A DNA stretch of 46,074 nucleotides, from assembly GCA_045578865.1 (NCBI GenBank), contig JAZNLB010000015.1, forward strand, positions 1-46,074, read 5' to 3'. The notes under the pieces were generated by a model. The model did no database searches and was not told the DNA's origin. It was given only the letters and a program-made list of their open reading frames with translations. Both the position numbers and the translations under genes were made by a program. The stretch's first letter is position 1. Every line of letters begins with the position of its first letter. This DNA is from RGIG2041 sp045578865. Its GTDB lineage: Bacteria > Bacillota > Clostridia > UBA1381 > UMGS1253. Shown piece after piece: positions 25,367 to 33,673 of the stretch.

Positions 25367-26737
25367 TCAGTTCCCCATTCGGTTTACAATTTCCTTAAAT
25401 ACTATTCCTCGCTCCATAAAGTTTTCAAACAAGTCAAAACTTGCACTTGCCGGTGAAAGTATAACTACATCATCCGGTTTTGCCACCGCACGGGCTGCGT
25501 GTACAGCCTCTTCAAAGCCGTCACAGCGAATAATATTTTCTTTTTGCATCCCGGCCGCCAAACTCGCCCGCTCAATTTTTTCGGATGTTGCACCGACCAA
25601 CACGAGATGCTTTACATACATAAATACCTGTTTTCCAAAATCTGTATAATCCAAATTTTTATCATAGCCACCAGCAATCAAAATCAGTTTTTGGTCAAAC
25701 GCACGAAGTCCTGCAATAGCTCGAGAAGGACTGCTGGCAATCGAATCATTGTAATAACGCACACCGTCGAGTTCACGCACAAACTCAATGCGATGCTCTA
25801 CACCGCCAAAGTGTTTCGCAACATACTCTACATCTTCCCGACTTGCAAAATCCTTTGTAGCCGCAATGGCCGCCATATAATTTTCTACATTGTGTGCTCC
25901 CGGGATGCGAATATCGGCCGCACGCAAAAACGGTGCACCGTCCAAATAAATGATGCCGTCTTTAAGTGATGCGCCCCATTCCACAGATTCTTTTACGGAA
26001 AACCAACGCACTGCGCCTTTCGCCTCATCTGCCGCCGCACGCGTATGCACATTGTCCAAATTCAGCACCAAGGTATCCGCATCACTTTGGTGCTGATAAA
26101 TATTTTTCTTTGCAAGCAAATATTCTTTCATATCCGTATGCCAATCCAAATGATTTTCTGCCAGATTGGTAATTACAGCCACATGTGCGGATGCACGCAT
26201 GGTATGAAGTTGGAAGCTGCTCAGTTCCAGAACAACGATATCGTCCGCCCCTATATTTTCAATCTCACCGATGAGCGGCGCACCGATATTGCCGCCAACC
26301 CATACTTTATGTCCCGCATGCTTTAAAATTTCGGAAATCAGCGTCGTGGTTGTGGTTTTGCCGTCACTGCCTGTCACCGCAATAATTTTACACGGGCACA
26401 AATCGAAAAACACTTCCATCTCCGATGTAATTAAACTGCCGTTTTCCTTTGCACGCAAAAGATACGGATTATCATAACGCATCCCCGGCGTTTTAAATAC
26501 AATTTCTCCGTCAATATGCTCTAAATAGTCTTCTCCCAAGCAGTAGCGAATATTGTACTTTGAAAGACTTTCGAGACGCTCGGCAAGTTCATCGGCGCTT
26601 TTTTTGTCACAAGCAGTTACCTTTGCACCGCACTGCGACAAAAACTTTAAAAGCGGTACATTGCTCACGCCGATACCGATGACTGTAATTTTCTTATTTT
26701 TCAAACTCTGTTTAAAAAGAGATAGTTTGTTTGTCAT
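25367..26737 (-). CDS. murD: UDP-N-acetylmuramoyl-L-alanine--D-glutamate ligase
   Basis: MurD adds D-glutamate to UDP-MurNAc-L-Ala in peptidoglycan synthesis. The 456-residue protein has the N-terminal UDP-binding domain (KITVIGIGVSNVPLLKFL), the central Mur-ligase P-loop GSDGKTTTT, ENHLDWH, and the C-terminal RIEFVRELDGVRYYNDSIASSPSRAIAGL block that marks MurD. The ATG at 26737 follows AAGGAG; an ATG eight codons upstream is less well placed. It leads an operon with three M42 peptidases. The rest of the mur cluster is not here. Confidence 0.95.
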   Translation of the reverse strand: MTNKLSLFKQSLKNKKITVIGIGVSNVPLLKFLSQCGAKVTACDKKSADELAERLESLSKYNIRYCLGEDYLEHIDGEIVFKTPGMRYDNPYLLRAKENGSLITSEMEVFFDLCPCKIIAVTGSDGKTTTTTLISEILKHAGHKVWVGGNIGAPLIGEIENIGADDIVVLELSSFQLHTMRASAHVAVITNLAENHLDWHTDMKEYLLAKKNIYQHQSDADTLVLNLDNVHTRAAADEAKGAVRWFSVKESVEWGASLKDGIIYLDGAPFLRAADIRIPGAHNVENYMAAIAATKDFASREDVEYVAKHFGGVEHRIEFVRELDGVRYYNDSIASSPSRAIAGLRAFDQKLILIAGGYDKNLDYTDFGKQVFMYVKHLVLVGATSEKIERASLAAGMQKENIIRCDGFEEAVHAARAVAKPDDVVILSPASASFDLFENFMERGIVFKEIVNRMGN

Positions 26738-26777
26738 TTTTCGCATCTCCTTATTTTGCATGATTCACAATACTATT

Positions 26778-26806
26778 ATTATCTGTCAAATGCACAAAAA
26801 TGTCAA
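26778..26806 (-). promoter_or_regulatory. murD operon promoter
   Basis: On the minus strand TTGACA (26801-26806) and GATAAT (26778-26783) are 17 bases apart, between the upstream terminator and murD. Confidence 0.8.
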
Positions 26807-26823
26807 TGTTTTTACCTATAAAA

Positions 26824-26845
26824 AAAGAAGCCGCAGCTTCTTTTC
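26824..26845 (-). terminator. Terminator after the secreted protein gene
   Basis: AAAAGAAGC (26824-26832) pairs with GCTTCTTTT (26837-26845), loop CGCA, with a U-run on the minus strand. It ends the MazEF-containing transcript before murD. Confidence 0.88.
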
Positions 26846-26857
26846 TTATAAATTATG

Positions 26858-27298
26858 TTATTGAATCTTATAACTGCCTTTAATCATCAAAATCGCATCG
26901 GTAGTTTTGTCGATTTTCACCCCTCTGCCGTCACTAAGCGGCACAATCATCATGTGATTTGAGGGTGCTTGTGTTCCGTCTGCAAGGTCCATGCCCTGTG
27001 TCACATCTGCCAGGCCGCCTCGCGCCGACCCGATCACCGTCGCCTTCCCCATTCGCAAAATCATTTCCGTTCCCGCCTCGCCGATCACCGTTTTGCCTGC
27101 TTTTACATCTACAACCGTAAACCCGCGCTTTGCCTGCTGGTCTATGTAGTCGTAAATCTCCGGCTTTAACACACTTTCTATATAACTTTTGCTGACAAGC
27201 GGATCTGCCTCCGTGCCCGGATTGGCAGCCAATACGATCACGGTCGCCAAAGCAAAAGTCAATACTGCACCAATTACTGCAATCCATTTTTTCTTCAT
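26858..27298 (-). CDS. Secreted or membrane-anchored protein of unknown function
   Basis: The 146-residue product has a basic start and one hydrophobic segment (about 4-25, ending VLAANPGTEADP), then a soluble region. The conserved-looking part is GTEMILRMGKATVIGSARGGLADVTQGMDL, SNHMMIVPLSDGRGV and the C-terminal ILMIKGSYKI. I have the impression that similar proteins occur in other Clostridia but know no function. The GTEMILRxGKA stretch reads like a small beta fold. The start is one of two adjacent ATGs; the first overlaps the mazF stop, and I use the second for its better spacing from GGGGGAG. Co-transcription with the toxin-antitoxin pair is likely but a functional link is not shown. Confidence 0.75.
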   Translation of the reverse strand: MKKKWIAVIGAVLTFALATVIVLAANPGTEADPLVSKSYIESVLKPEIYDYIDQQAKRGFTVVDVKAGKTVIGEAGTEMILRMGKATVIGSARGGLADVTQGMDLADGTQAPSNHMMIVPLSDGRGVKIDKTTDAILMIKGSYKIQ

Positions 27299-27651
27299 CA
27301 TTCTACTCCCCCTATTCCAAAACTAATTTTTAATGCACAATTTACCGCCGCCATACGAGGACCGTCCAGCGCGCCGATTTTTTCTTTCAGTCTTCGTTTA
27401 TCTATGGTTCTGATTTGCTCTAGCAAAACAACAGAATCCTTTCCCAATCCAAATTCATTGGCATTCAATTCCACATGCGTGGGCATCTTCGCTTTGTTAA
27501 TCTGTGAGGTAATCGCCGCTGCAATTACGGTCGGGCTGTATTTGTTACCTATATCATTTTGCACAATCAAAACAGGGCGAATCCCACCTTGCTCCGAGCC
27601 AATGACCGGACTTAAATCCGCATAAAAAATATCGCCTCTTTTAACGATCAT
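27298..27651 (-). CDS. ndoA: MazF/NdoA-family endoribonuclease toxin
   Basis: This 117-residue toxin cleaves single-stranded mRNA at short motifs. It opens with VKRGDIFYADLSPVIGSEQGG, and has the residues known to be catalytic in Bacillus EndoA: Arg25 (GGIRPVLIVQND) and Thr48 (AAAITSQ). The stretch LLEQIRTIDKRRLKEKIG is typical of NdoA rather than proteobacterial MazF. It lies three bases after its antitoxin gene and downstream of alr, the usual Firmicutes order. The cleavage motif cannot be told from the sequence; UACAU is known for Bacillus NdoA. Confidence 0.95.
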   Translation of the reverse strand: MIVKRGDIFYADLSPVIGSEQGGIRPVLIVQNDIGNKYSPTVIAAAITSQINKAKMPTHVELNANEFGLGKDSVVLLEQIRTIDKRRLKEKIGALDGPRMAAVNCALKISFGIGGVE

Positions 27652-27654
27652 TGC

Positions 27655-27930
27655 TTATTCACTCTCCGATAGATTTTCCTCGCTTGTTTGCCAAGCCTCG
27701 GCATCCGCATCGAAACACATTTCAGCCAAATCCAGATTGATTTTCCCCATTTCGGTATAGCCTTGTTTTAACTGTTCCCGCAACAATTTTTCTCTCTCGG
27801 TTAGAACATATTCCTGCAGAAGAGTTCGGATGAAGTCCGTACGGCTCACACCATTCGTTTTTGCCATTTCACCCAGTGACTCCAATAAATCCTCGGGCAA
27901 ACTGAGTAGTATTTTTTTGTTGTCCGCCAT
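27655..27930 (-). CDS. ndoAI: Ribbon-helix-helix antitoxin of the NdoA toxin
   Basis: The 91-residue protein has an N-terminal ribbon-helix-helix DNA-binding domain (KKILLSLPEDLLESLGEMAKTNG, then SRTDFIRTLLQEYV) and a helical, acidic tail (TEMGKINLDLAEM onward) that would bind and inhibit the toxin. The ATG at 27930 follows GGGGGTG at good spacing. An inverted repeat at the transcription start (27969-28001) is a likely operator for the protein's own repression. Confidence 0.9.
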   Translation of the reverse strand: MADNKKILLSLPEDLLESLGEMAKTNGVSRTDFIRTLLQEYVLTEREKLLREQLKQGYTEMGKINLDLAEMCFDADAEAWQTSEENLSESE

Positions 27931-27968
27931 CGGCTTCACCCCCATTTTCTGCACATGCAGGTAGCTAT

Positions 27969-28001
27969 ATTTTAGTATACAGCCCCTCTATATACTAAAA
28001 T
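27969..28001. promoter_or_regulatory. Operator-like inverted repeat of the MazEF module
   Basis: ATTTTAGTATA (27969-27979) is repeated perfectly inverted at 27991-28001 with an 11-base spacer. It overlaps the downstream edge of the -10 box of the promoter, as expected for a ribbon-helix-helix antitoxin operator. Confidence 0.7.
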
Positions 28002-28028
28002 TATATACGCCTTGAAAGTCGATGTCAA
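28000..28028 (-). promoter_or_regulatory. MazEF module promoter
   Basis: On the minus strand exact TTGACA (28023-28028) and TATAAT (28000-28005) are 17 bases apart. The -35 box overlaps the last bases of alr. Confidence 0.9.
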
Positions 28029-29167
28029 TAACAATTCTTGCCTTGATTTCCTATATATACCCGCGGCACACGGACGCCCACATCACAGATCACCTCATAA
28101 TTGATGGTGTTCTGCAGAGCCGCTAAAACATCTGCGGTAATCTCTTCACCCATCAAACACACCGCATCGCCAACATTTACAGTATGCACATCTGTTAAGT
28201 CAATCATACATTGGTCCATACAAATTCTCCCTATTTGGCGAACAAGCCTGCCGCCGACATACATCTGCACTTTGTTGCTCATCACGCGCGCATAACCATC
28301 TGCATAGCCGATACTTACTGTACCGATACGCATATCGCGCTCTGCCACAAATGTATTCCCGTAACTAATCGGTGTGCCTGCCGGAACGGTTTTAATATGC
28401 GTAATTCTCGCAAACCAGCGCATTACCGGTTTTAAATCTATTGTGCCGTGCGTACTCTTGTCCGGATGCAATCCGTACAAAACAACGCCCGGTCTCACCA
28501 TATCCAAATGCTTATCTTTTGCCAGCAAAATCCCGGCACTGTTACAAATATGCCGTATGCCGATATCCACGCCGCGTGCCGTAAGTTCTTCGCAAACTCG
28601 CATAAATCTGTCGTACTGCAAATTTGTATAATCCGCATCCGTATCTGAGCAGGAGAAGTGCGAAAAAATACCTTCAATCTTCAAATTGGGTAATTCGGCG
28701 ATTTTTTCAAGTTCCTCTACAGTTTTTAGTATAGACGCCGTGCTGAAACCTAATCTGCTCATGCCCGTATCCAATTTGATATGTATACCCAAAGTTTTGT
28801 CCGATACTGCGGCTGCAGCAGAAAATGCACGGGCAGACGCCAAATCCGTCACCATGACTGAAACATCTGCCTCAAACACTTGCTGTATCTGCTGGACCGG
28901 TACATATCCAAGCACCAAAATCGGCACATTTACTCCGCCGTTTCGAAGTTCAAATGCCTCCGGCAAAGTTGCCACTGCAAAGCAATCCGCGCCGTTTTCC
29001 AAAAGCACCTTGTAACTCATCAGCGCCCCGTGCCCGTAAGCATTGGCCTTAATTACTGCCATAATTTTCACCGTCGGAGCCGTCACTTTTTTGATTTCAC
29101 GCATGTTATGTGCAAGGGCATCTAAATCAATCTCCGCCCAAGTGCGATATGTCTGCAAATTCATCAT
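28025..29167 (-). CDS. alr: Alanine racemase
   Basis: Alr makes D-alanine for peptidoglycan. The 380-residue protein binds pyridoxal phosphate through the Lys in MAVIKANAYGHG (about residue 40). Other family blocks are HIKLDTGMSRLGF, the active-site Tyr region TPISYGNTF with SIGYADGYAR, and GRICMDQCMIDL. The gene overlaps the nnr stop by four bases (ATGA), with GGGGAG upstream; an adjacent second ATG is an alternative start. Confidence 0.96.
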   Translation of the reverse strand: MMNLQTYRTWAEIDLDALAHNMREIKKVTAPTVKIMAVIKANAYGHGALMSYKVLLENGADCFAVATLPEAFELRNGGVNVPILVLGYVPVQQIQQVFEADVSVMVTDLASARAFSAAAAVSDKTLGIHIKLDTGMSRLGFSTASILKTVEELEKIAELPNLKIEGIFSHFSCSDTDADYTNLQYDRFMRVCEELTARGVDIGIRHICNSAGILLAKDKHLDMVRPGVVLYGLHPDKSTHGTIDLKPVMRWFARITHIKTVPAGTPISYGNTFVAERDMRIGTVSIGYADGYARVMSNKVQMYVGGRLVRQIGRICMDQCMIDLTDVHTVNVGDAVCLMGEEITADVLAALQNTINYEVICDVGVRVPRVYIGNQGKNCY

Positions 29168-30714
29168 TTGTTCTCTCCCCTCGGTTCAGCTTCTCGGATT
29201 TTTCGGATAGCATAAGGCAAGTGCTCAATTAAATCTCCTGCAAGCATGCCGTCTTCGCCTTTGTCTGCCGCCGCCATATCTCCGGCAAGCGCATGAATAT
29301 ACACCGCCGCCTGCACCGCAGCAAACACATCCTTACAACGCGCCAGCATTAAAGTACATATGCCACAAAGCGCATCACCGCTGCCCGCCGTTGCCATACC
29401 GCTGTTGCCTGCAAGACAGTTTATGGCGACGCGCCCGTCCGGCGCAGCAATCACCGTATATGCACCCTTTAAAACCACATATACATTATACTTCTTTGAA
29501 AAAGTCGTTGCAATTCCAATTCTGTCTTTCTCCACTTCTTCAACAGTACATCCGCAAAGACGAGCCATCTCCCCACTGTGCGGTGTAAGCACAATCGGCC
29601 CCGGATGCTCTATTAGCCTTTCCTTTGACAGCGCATACAGTCCATCCGCATCTATAACCAGCGGTGTTTTTCCTATTTGCAACAACAAATCCAGCATACC
29701 GCGCACTGCTGCATCTCTGCCCGCACCTATACCAAACGCCACAGCATCAAACTTGTTGGCAAATTCTACTGCCGCCGGGTCGGCTGCAAGACCTCCTGCC
29801 ACTTCTGCCACTGCGTAAGTCATCGCTTCGGTGGTTTTAATTTCCATAATCTGCATTAAACTTTCCGGAACACCTGTGCAAACCAAACCCGCACCGCTTC
29901 TCAGCGCCGCCTGTGCACTCATATATACGGCGCCGCTCATCCCTCGGCTTCCGCCCAATACAAACACTTTTCCGCATGCACCCTTGTGGGCATTTCTTTT
30001 TCTGCGCCCGAGTGCCGCTTGCACCTCTTGCGGCAATACAATCTCTGCTTCAGGTGTAAACTGTTGCTTAGCTTTCTTCGGAATACCAATATCTGCTACG
30101 ACAATTTCACCGTAAGCTATACAACTATCAAAAAGCACAGCCGAGCGCTTATATCCGGTAAAAGTAACCGTTAAATCTGCCTGCACATGCAGTTGCTCAC
30201 TGTCTGCGCTGTCTGCATATATACCGCTGGGGATATCCACACTTATCACATATGCGCCGGAAGTATTGCACGCACCCACCCAAGTAGCCTCCGCGCCTTT
30301 CAATGTGCCGCGAAACCCAAAACCGTAAAGCGCATCTATTAAAACATCCGCCTCGGCAATTGCGCCCAAAGCCATATCCGAGTCCTTCAAGATTTCTATG
30401 CCTGCTTCTTGTGCTTTTATGCAATAGTAACGCGCATCATCGGACAACGCCTGCACATCATAATCACACAAAATACGCACCTCAGAAGCGCAAGTTGCCA
30501 GCATTGTCGCTGCTGCAAATCCGTCGCCCCCATTATTGCCGCGGCCGCACAAAATCAAAACACGCTTGTCGCAAAGCGCCATTCGACACGCAATATTTTC
30601 CACTAGCTTTTCAGCCGCATTTTTCATGAGCTGCCGTCCGGAAATGCCGCAATTTTTAATTGTATAGTTGTCCAGTGCACGAACCGTCGCACCGGAATAT
30701 ACCCCTAGTTGCAT
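29164..30714 (-). CDS. nnr: Bifunctional NAD(P)H-hydrate epimerase / ADP-dependent dehydratase
   Basis: Nnr repairs damaged NAD(P)H hydrates. The 516-residue protein joins an N-terminal YjeF_N epimerase (ILCGRGNNGGDGFAAA, then VDALYGFGFRG, about 1-215) to a C-terminal ribokinase-like dehydratase (VLGGSRGMSGAVYMSAQAA, LTPHSGEMARL, and GNSGMATAGSGDALCGI, about 225-510). The fused form is the common bacterial arrangement. It overlaps the upstream DUF6106-like gene by ten bases and alr by four. Confidence 0.95.
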   Translation of the reverse strand: MQLGVYSGATVRALDNYTIKNCGISGRQLMKNAAEKLVENIACRMALCDKRVLILCGRGNNGGDGFAAATMLATCASEVRILCDYDVQALSDDARYYCIKAQEAGIEILKDSDMALGAIAEADVLIDALYGFGFRGTLKGAEATWVGACNTSGAYVISVDIPSGIYADSADSEQLHVQADLTVTFTGYKRSAVLFDSCIAYGEIVVADIGIPKKAKQQFTPEAEIVLPQEVQAALGRRKRNAHKGACGKVFVLGGSRGMSGAVYMSAQAALRSGAGLVCTGVPESLMQIMEIKTTEAMTYAVAEVAGGLAADPAAVEFANKFDAVAFGIGAGRDAAVRGMLDLLLQIGKTPLVIDADGLYALSKERLIEHPGPIVLTPHSGEMARLCGCTVEEVEKDRIGIATTFSKKYNVYVVLKGAYTVIAAPDGRVAINCLAGNSGMATAGSGDALCGICTLMLARCKDVFAAVQAAVYIHALAGDMAAADKGEDGMLAGDLIEHLPYAIRKIREAEPRGENK

Positions 30715-31259
30715 TCTTTCTGCTCCTCTTGGTAAATATGTATACGCTTTGGATTATACTTTTGCATCATTTCCAGAATTTTGTCATTCGGCTCAAACAA
30801 CAGGCGTGTACGCTCTGCATTATATAAAAAGTCTGCATAATACACTTTTGCGCCCGCTACATTACTCGTCGCATCCATCAGCAAAAGATGCTGCGGTATG
30901 TCATCATAGTTTTTTTCATAATGCACATCGTCGCGACGCGCCATGTGCGAAATATCTGCCACACGCAAAGTCACCATCGTTCGTCTTGTACGCTTGGCAT
31001 AAATTGTATCAATTTCCAAATCGCCGTTAACAAAAATGTATTCGTATTCAATGCTCTGTCTGCAAATCAGCCGGTAGCAAAAATACCAGAGCGCCGCAAC
31101 AACGATAACCCAGACCGCCACCATAAACTTCCCCGTAAATAACGCAACATAGCAAATCAGCGCCGTTAAAGCAAGGCTAACAAGCACATATGCCACGCTC
31201 AACCATTTATCCACAGTCGTTCTCCTTCGGCGCAATATATATTCTGCAAAATAATCCAT
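30705..31259 (-). CDS. Membrane protein resembling DUF6106
   Basis: The 184-residue protein opens with MDYFAEYILRRRRT, followed by two close hydrophobic helices (about 22-65) and then a cytoplasmic beta-rich domain (YEYIFVNGDLEIDTIYAKRTR, then MDATSNVAGAKVYYADF, and a tail FEPNDKILEMMQKYNPKRIH). This resembles the DUF6106 family of Clostridia, which has no known function. The ATG at 31259 follows GGAGGG; the longer frame starts on the binding site. It heads the operon with nnr and alr. Confidence 0.75.
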   Translation of the reverse strand: MDYFAEYILRRRRTTVDKWLSVAYVLVSLALTALICYVALFTGKFMVAVWVIVVAALWYFCYRLICRQSIEYEYIFVNGDLEIDTIYAKRTRRTMVTLRVADISHMARRDDVHYEKNYDDIPQHLLLMDATSNVAGAKVYYADFLYNAERTRLLFEPNDKILEMMQKYNPKRIHIYQEEQKECN

Positions 31260-31285
31260 TTGACATCCCTCCATATATCATTTTT

Positions 31286-31314
31286 ATTTTATCACACCTG
31301 TGTTCAAATTACAA
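31286..31314 (-). promoter_or_regulatory. Promoter of the DUF6106-like gene, nnr and alr
   Basis: On the minus strand TTGTAA (31309-31314) and TAAAAT (31286-31291) are 17 bases apart. Confidence 0.65.
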
Positions 31315-31397
31315 CAAATTAAAATATATTCCGCATAAAAAAACTATTGTGTCCTGACCGATATTCATTTTCGAGCATTCAAAGTAAATAAAAAACA

Positions 31398-31438
31398 AGC
31401 TGCCCCAATTTGTATAGGCAGCACAAATTGGGGCAGCT
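31398..31438 (-). terminator. Rubrerythrin terminator
   Basis: A perfect 16-bp stem (31398-31413 with 31423-31438) around a 9-nt loop, followed on the minus strand by a U-rich stretch, 25 bases past the rubrerythrin stop. Confidence 0.92.
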
Positions 31439-31462
31439 AAAAATTTTTCTTGGAGTTGTTTA

Positions 31463-31996
31463 TTAATAGTTTTCCGCCTTGATCTGGAAATAATCTCTTG
31501 GATGTGCACACACCGGACAAAGCTCAGGCGCCTTTTTGCCAATCATGATATGCCCGCAGTTTGTGCAATGCCAAATCACATCATGATCACGCGAGAACAC
31601 GATTTCATCTTCGATATTCTTTAACAGTTTTCTGTAACGCTCTTCATGCTCTTTTTCAATCGCTGCAACACCCTCAAACTGCTTAGCCAGTTCCTCAAAG
31701 CCTTCCTCGCGCGCTTCTTTTGCAAACTTAGCATACATATCGGTCCACTCATAATTTTCACCCTCTGCCGCAGCTGCAAGGTTTTCCGGTGTAGAACCGA
31801 TGCCTGCAAGATGCTTAAACCAGAGTTTTGCATGTTCTTTCTCGTTTTTAGCGGTTTCCTCAAAAAGTGCGGCAATCTGAACATAGCCGTCTTTTTTTGC
31901 CTTGGATGCAAAATAGTCGTACTTGTTTCTCGCCTGAGATTCCCCCGCAAAAGCCTCCCACAAGTTTTTTTCTGTCTTTGTTCCTTTTAAATTCAT
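31463..31996 (-). CDS. rbr: Rubrerythrin
   Basis: Rubrerythrin reduces hydrogen peroxide in anaerobes. The 177-residue protein has a ferritin-like diiron domain with Glu19 (FAGESQAR), the ETAKNEKEHA segment near residue 50 and AAIEKEHEERY near 110. Its C-terminal rubredoxin-type domain carries two CxxC pairs (WHCTNCGH and ELCPVCAHPRDYF). This is the standard domain order. It is transcribed alone, between its own promoter and a strong terminator. Confidence 0.96.
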   Translation of the reverse strand: MNLKGTKTEKNLWEAFAGESQARNKYDYFASKAKKDGYVQIAALFEETAKNEKEHAKLWFKHLAGIGSTPENLAAAAEGENYEWTDMYAKFAKEAREEGFEELAKQFEGVAAIEKEHEERYRKLLKNIEDEIVFSRDHDVIWHCTNCGHIMIGKKAPELCPVCAHPRDYFQIKAENY

Positions 31997-32026
31997 CGTT
32001 TAAACCTCCCTGTTCATTTTTTCTTA

Positions 32027-32055
32027 ATTTTATCATTTCTCCAAATGAATTTCAA
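32027..32055 (-). promoter_or_regulatory. Rubrerythrin promoter
   Basis: On the minus strand TTGAAA (32050-32055) and TAAAAT (32027-32032) are 17 bases apart. No clear PerR box was recognised. Confidence 0.75.
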
Positions 32056-32092
32056 GCACTTTTATCAGCAAGCCTTCGAATCAAAATTCGTT

Positions 32093-32710
32093 TCAAAACC
32101 AATTTCCGGTCACATCACGCACTACAAAATCAGATGCTTTCTCTGTAGCAACCGCATACATATAACCCTCGCGCTGAAAACAACATACATGCCCTTTCGT
32201 CACATCAACGGTGCGAAAATCTTTGTTTAAACCAACGCCTACGCATTTTGCAATTGCCTCCTTGCGCGACCAAAATTCATAAAAATACGACTTTAATTCA
32301 TCTTCACCAAACCCCATCAACCTTCTGTACTCGCTTTCAGAGCAAAAGCGTTTTGCAAGCCCGGCAAAATTGCGGTCAGTCATTTGCTGCACATCTGCGC
32401 CAACGCGCATACTGTCGCTAAGCGCACAACACACAATATCTCCGCTGTGAGAAAGGTTAAACTGCCACGGACAATCGGGCAAATAGGGTTTTCCAAATTC
32501 TTCTTTTAAAAACACGAGCGGTAATTGCACCTCCGCCCCCAGTTCGCGCAAGGCGCTGGCACACAAATGCACACTTGCCGCCCGTTGCAGTTGGGTTTTC
32601 TCATCTTTACAGCGCAGGATATACTCTAATCGCTCGTCGGACAAATCCGTCAAAAGTGCCTCCAAATGCCAAGGCGCAATATTTGCAACATATAAGTAGG
32701 TTTTTTTCAT
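32093..32710 (-). CDS. 4'-phosphopantetheinyl transferase, Sfp type
   Basis: The enzyme moves phosphopantetheine from coenzyme A to a serine on a carrier protein. The 205-residue two-lobe protein has the family motifs FNLSHSGDIVCCALS, the metal-binding VGADVQQM (usually VGxDxE, so the Glu position is Gln here) and FWSRKEAIAKCVGVGL. Its length fits the Sfp class rather than the 120-residue AcpS. No polyketide or nonribosomal peptide genes are nearby, so it may serve primary acyl carrier protein or a system elsewhere. The start at 32710 is supported by a promoter at 32729-32757. Confidence 0.88.
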   Translation of the reverse strand: MKKTYLYVANIAPWHLEALLTDLSDERLEYILRCKDEKTQLQRAASVHLCASALRELGAEVQLPLVFLKEEFGKPYLPDCPWQFNLSHSGDIVCCALSDSMRVGADVQQMTDRNFAGLAKRFCSESEYRRLMGFGEDELKSYFYEFWSRKEAIAKCVGVGLNKDFRTVDVTKGHVCCFQREGYMYAVATEKASDFVVRDVTGNWF

Positions 32711-32728
32711 AAAAAACACCTCATATCT

Positions 32729-32757
32729 ATTGTAGCAATAAATCCCAAAAATTGCAA
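32729..32757 (-). promoter_or_regulatory. Promoter of the phosphopantetheinyl transferase gene
   Basis: On the minus strand TTGCAA (32752-32757) and TACAAT (32729-32734) are 17 bases apart, divergent from the punA promoter. Confidence 0.7.
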
Positions 32758-32774
32758 GCAAACTCAAAAAAACA

Positions 32775-32804
32775 TTGACGCTCACGAGACCAAAATGTTA
32801 TCCT
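32775..32804 (+). promoter_or_regulatory. punA promoter
   Basis: TTGACG (32775-32780) and TATCCT (32799-32804) are separated by 18 bases, 18 bases before the ATG. Confidence 0.6.
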
Positions 32805-32822
32805 ATGTACGGAGGGATATTT

Positions 32823-33632
32823 ATGAAAAACTTACTGACCGCACTCGGCCATATTCGCACCTATACAAACTTTATACCGGAAATCGCACTTGTACTCGGT
32901 TCCGGTCTGGGCGGTTTTGCCGACCAAATTCAAACAGAATACAGTATAGACTACAAAGACATTCCGAACTTTCCGGTTTCCACTGTTGAAGGTCACTGCG
33001 GAAAATTTATTTTCGGTACACTTGCAGGCAGAAAAATTATCGCTATGCAAGGGCGTGTTCATTATTACGAGGGCTATGATATGCAACAGGTTGTGCTACC
33101 CATTCGTTTGATGCATTTACTGGGCGCAAATACGCTGATTTTAACCAATGCGGCAGGCGGTGTAAATCTTTCGTTTTCCCCTGGTGATTTGATGCTGATT
33201 ACGGACCACATCGCAAGTTTTATTCCCTCACCGCTATGCGGTAAAAACAAAGAGGCTCTCGGTGTACGCTTTCCGGATATGCACGAAGTATACAATCGCT
33301 TGCTTTGCGACAAAATCCGCGCGGCAGCAAAAATGCAATCTATTCCGTTGCGTGAAGGCGTGTATTTACAATTTTCCGGTCCGGCTTACGAAACACCTGC
33401 CGAAATCAGAATGGCACGCACGCTCGGCGCCGATGCCGTCGGCATGAGCACTGCAGCGGAAGCGATGGCTGCAAAACACTGCGGTATGCAGGTATGCGCC
33501 ATCTCATGTATTACCAATATGGCATGTGGCATATTGGACATGCCCCTCTCGCACGACGAGGTGCAAGAAACCGCAAGCAAGATAGCGGATAAGTTTACCG
33601 CACTCATGCGTGAAATCATAAAAAACATCTAA
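32823..33632 (+). CDS. punA: Purine-nucleoside phosphorylase
   Basis: The enzyme phosphorolyses purine nucleosides for salvage. The 269-residue protein is of the trimeric, low-molecular-mass type: LVLGSGLGGFAD (phosphate binding, about 24-35), FPVSTVEGHCGKF, AMQGRVHYYEGY, LTNAAGGVN, GPAYETPAEIRM, and MSTAAEAMAAKHCG with ITNMACG. Asn at the base-binding position (ITNMA) suggests guanosine and inosine as substrates. The ATG at 32823 follows GGAGGG. It is a single-gene unit convergent with the TSCPD gene. Confidence 0.95.
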   Translation: MKNLLTALGHIRTYTNFIPEIALVLGSGLGGFADQIQTEYSIDYKDIPNFPVSTVEGHCGKFIFGTLAGRKIIAMQGRVHYYEGYDMQQVVLPIRLMHLLGANTLILTNAAGGVNLSFSPGDLMLITDHIASFIPSPLCGKNKEALGVRFPDMHEVYNRLLCDKIRAAAKMQSIPLREGVYLQFSGPAYETPAEIRMARTLGADAVGMSTAAEAMAAKHCGMQVCAISCITNMACGILDMPLSHDEVQETASKIADKFTALMREIIKNI

Positions 33633-33638
33633 AACAGC

Positions 33639-33671
33639 AAAACCGCATCATCTAAAAAATGATGCGGTTTT
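33639..33671. terminator. Bidirectional terminator between punA and the TSCPD gene
   Basis: A perfect 13-bp stem (33639-33651 with 33659-33671) with A-rich and T-rich feet lies between the two convergent stops. Confidence 0.9.
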
Positions 33672-33673
33672 AT

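Noticed and set aside
28025..31259. Defence island around the MazEF module
   Set aside because: The neighbours alr, nnr and murD are core metabolic genes, and alr-ndoAI-ndoA is the ordinary chromosomal arrangement in Firmicutes.
31309..31542. 77-codon minus-strand frame after rubrerythrin
   Set aside because: It overlaps the rubrerythrin 3' end out of frame and runs through the terminator hairpin.
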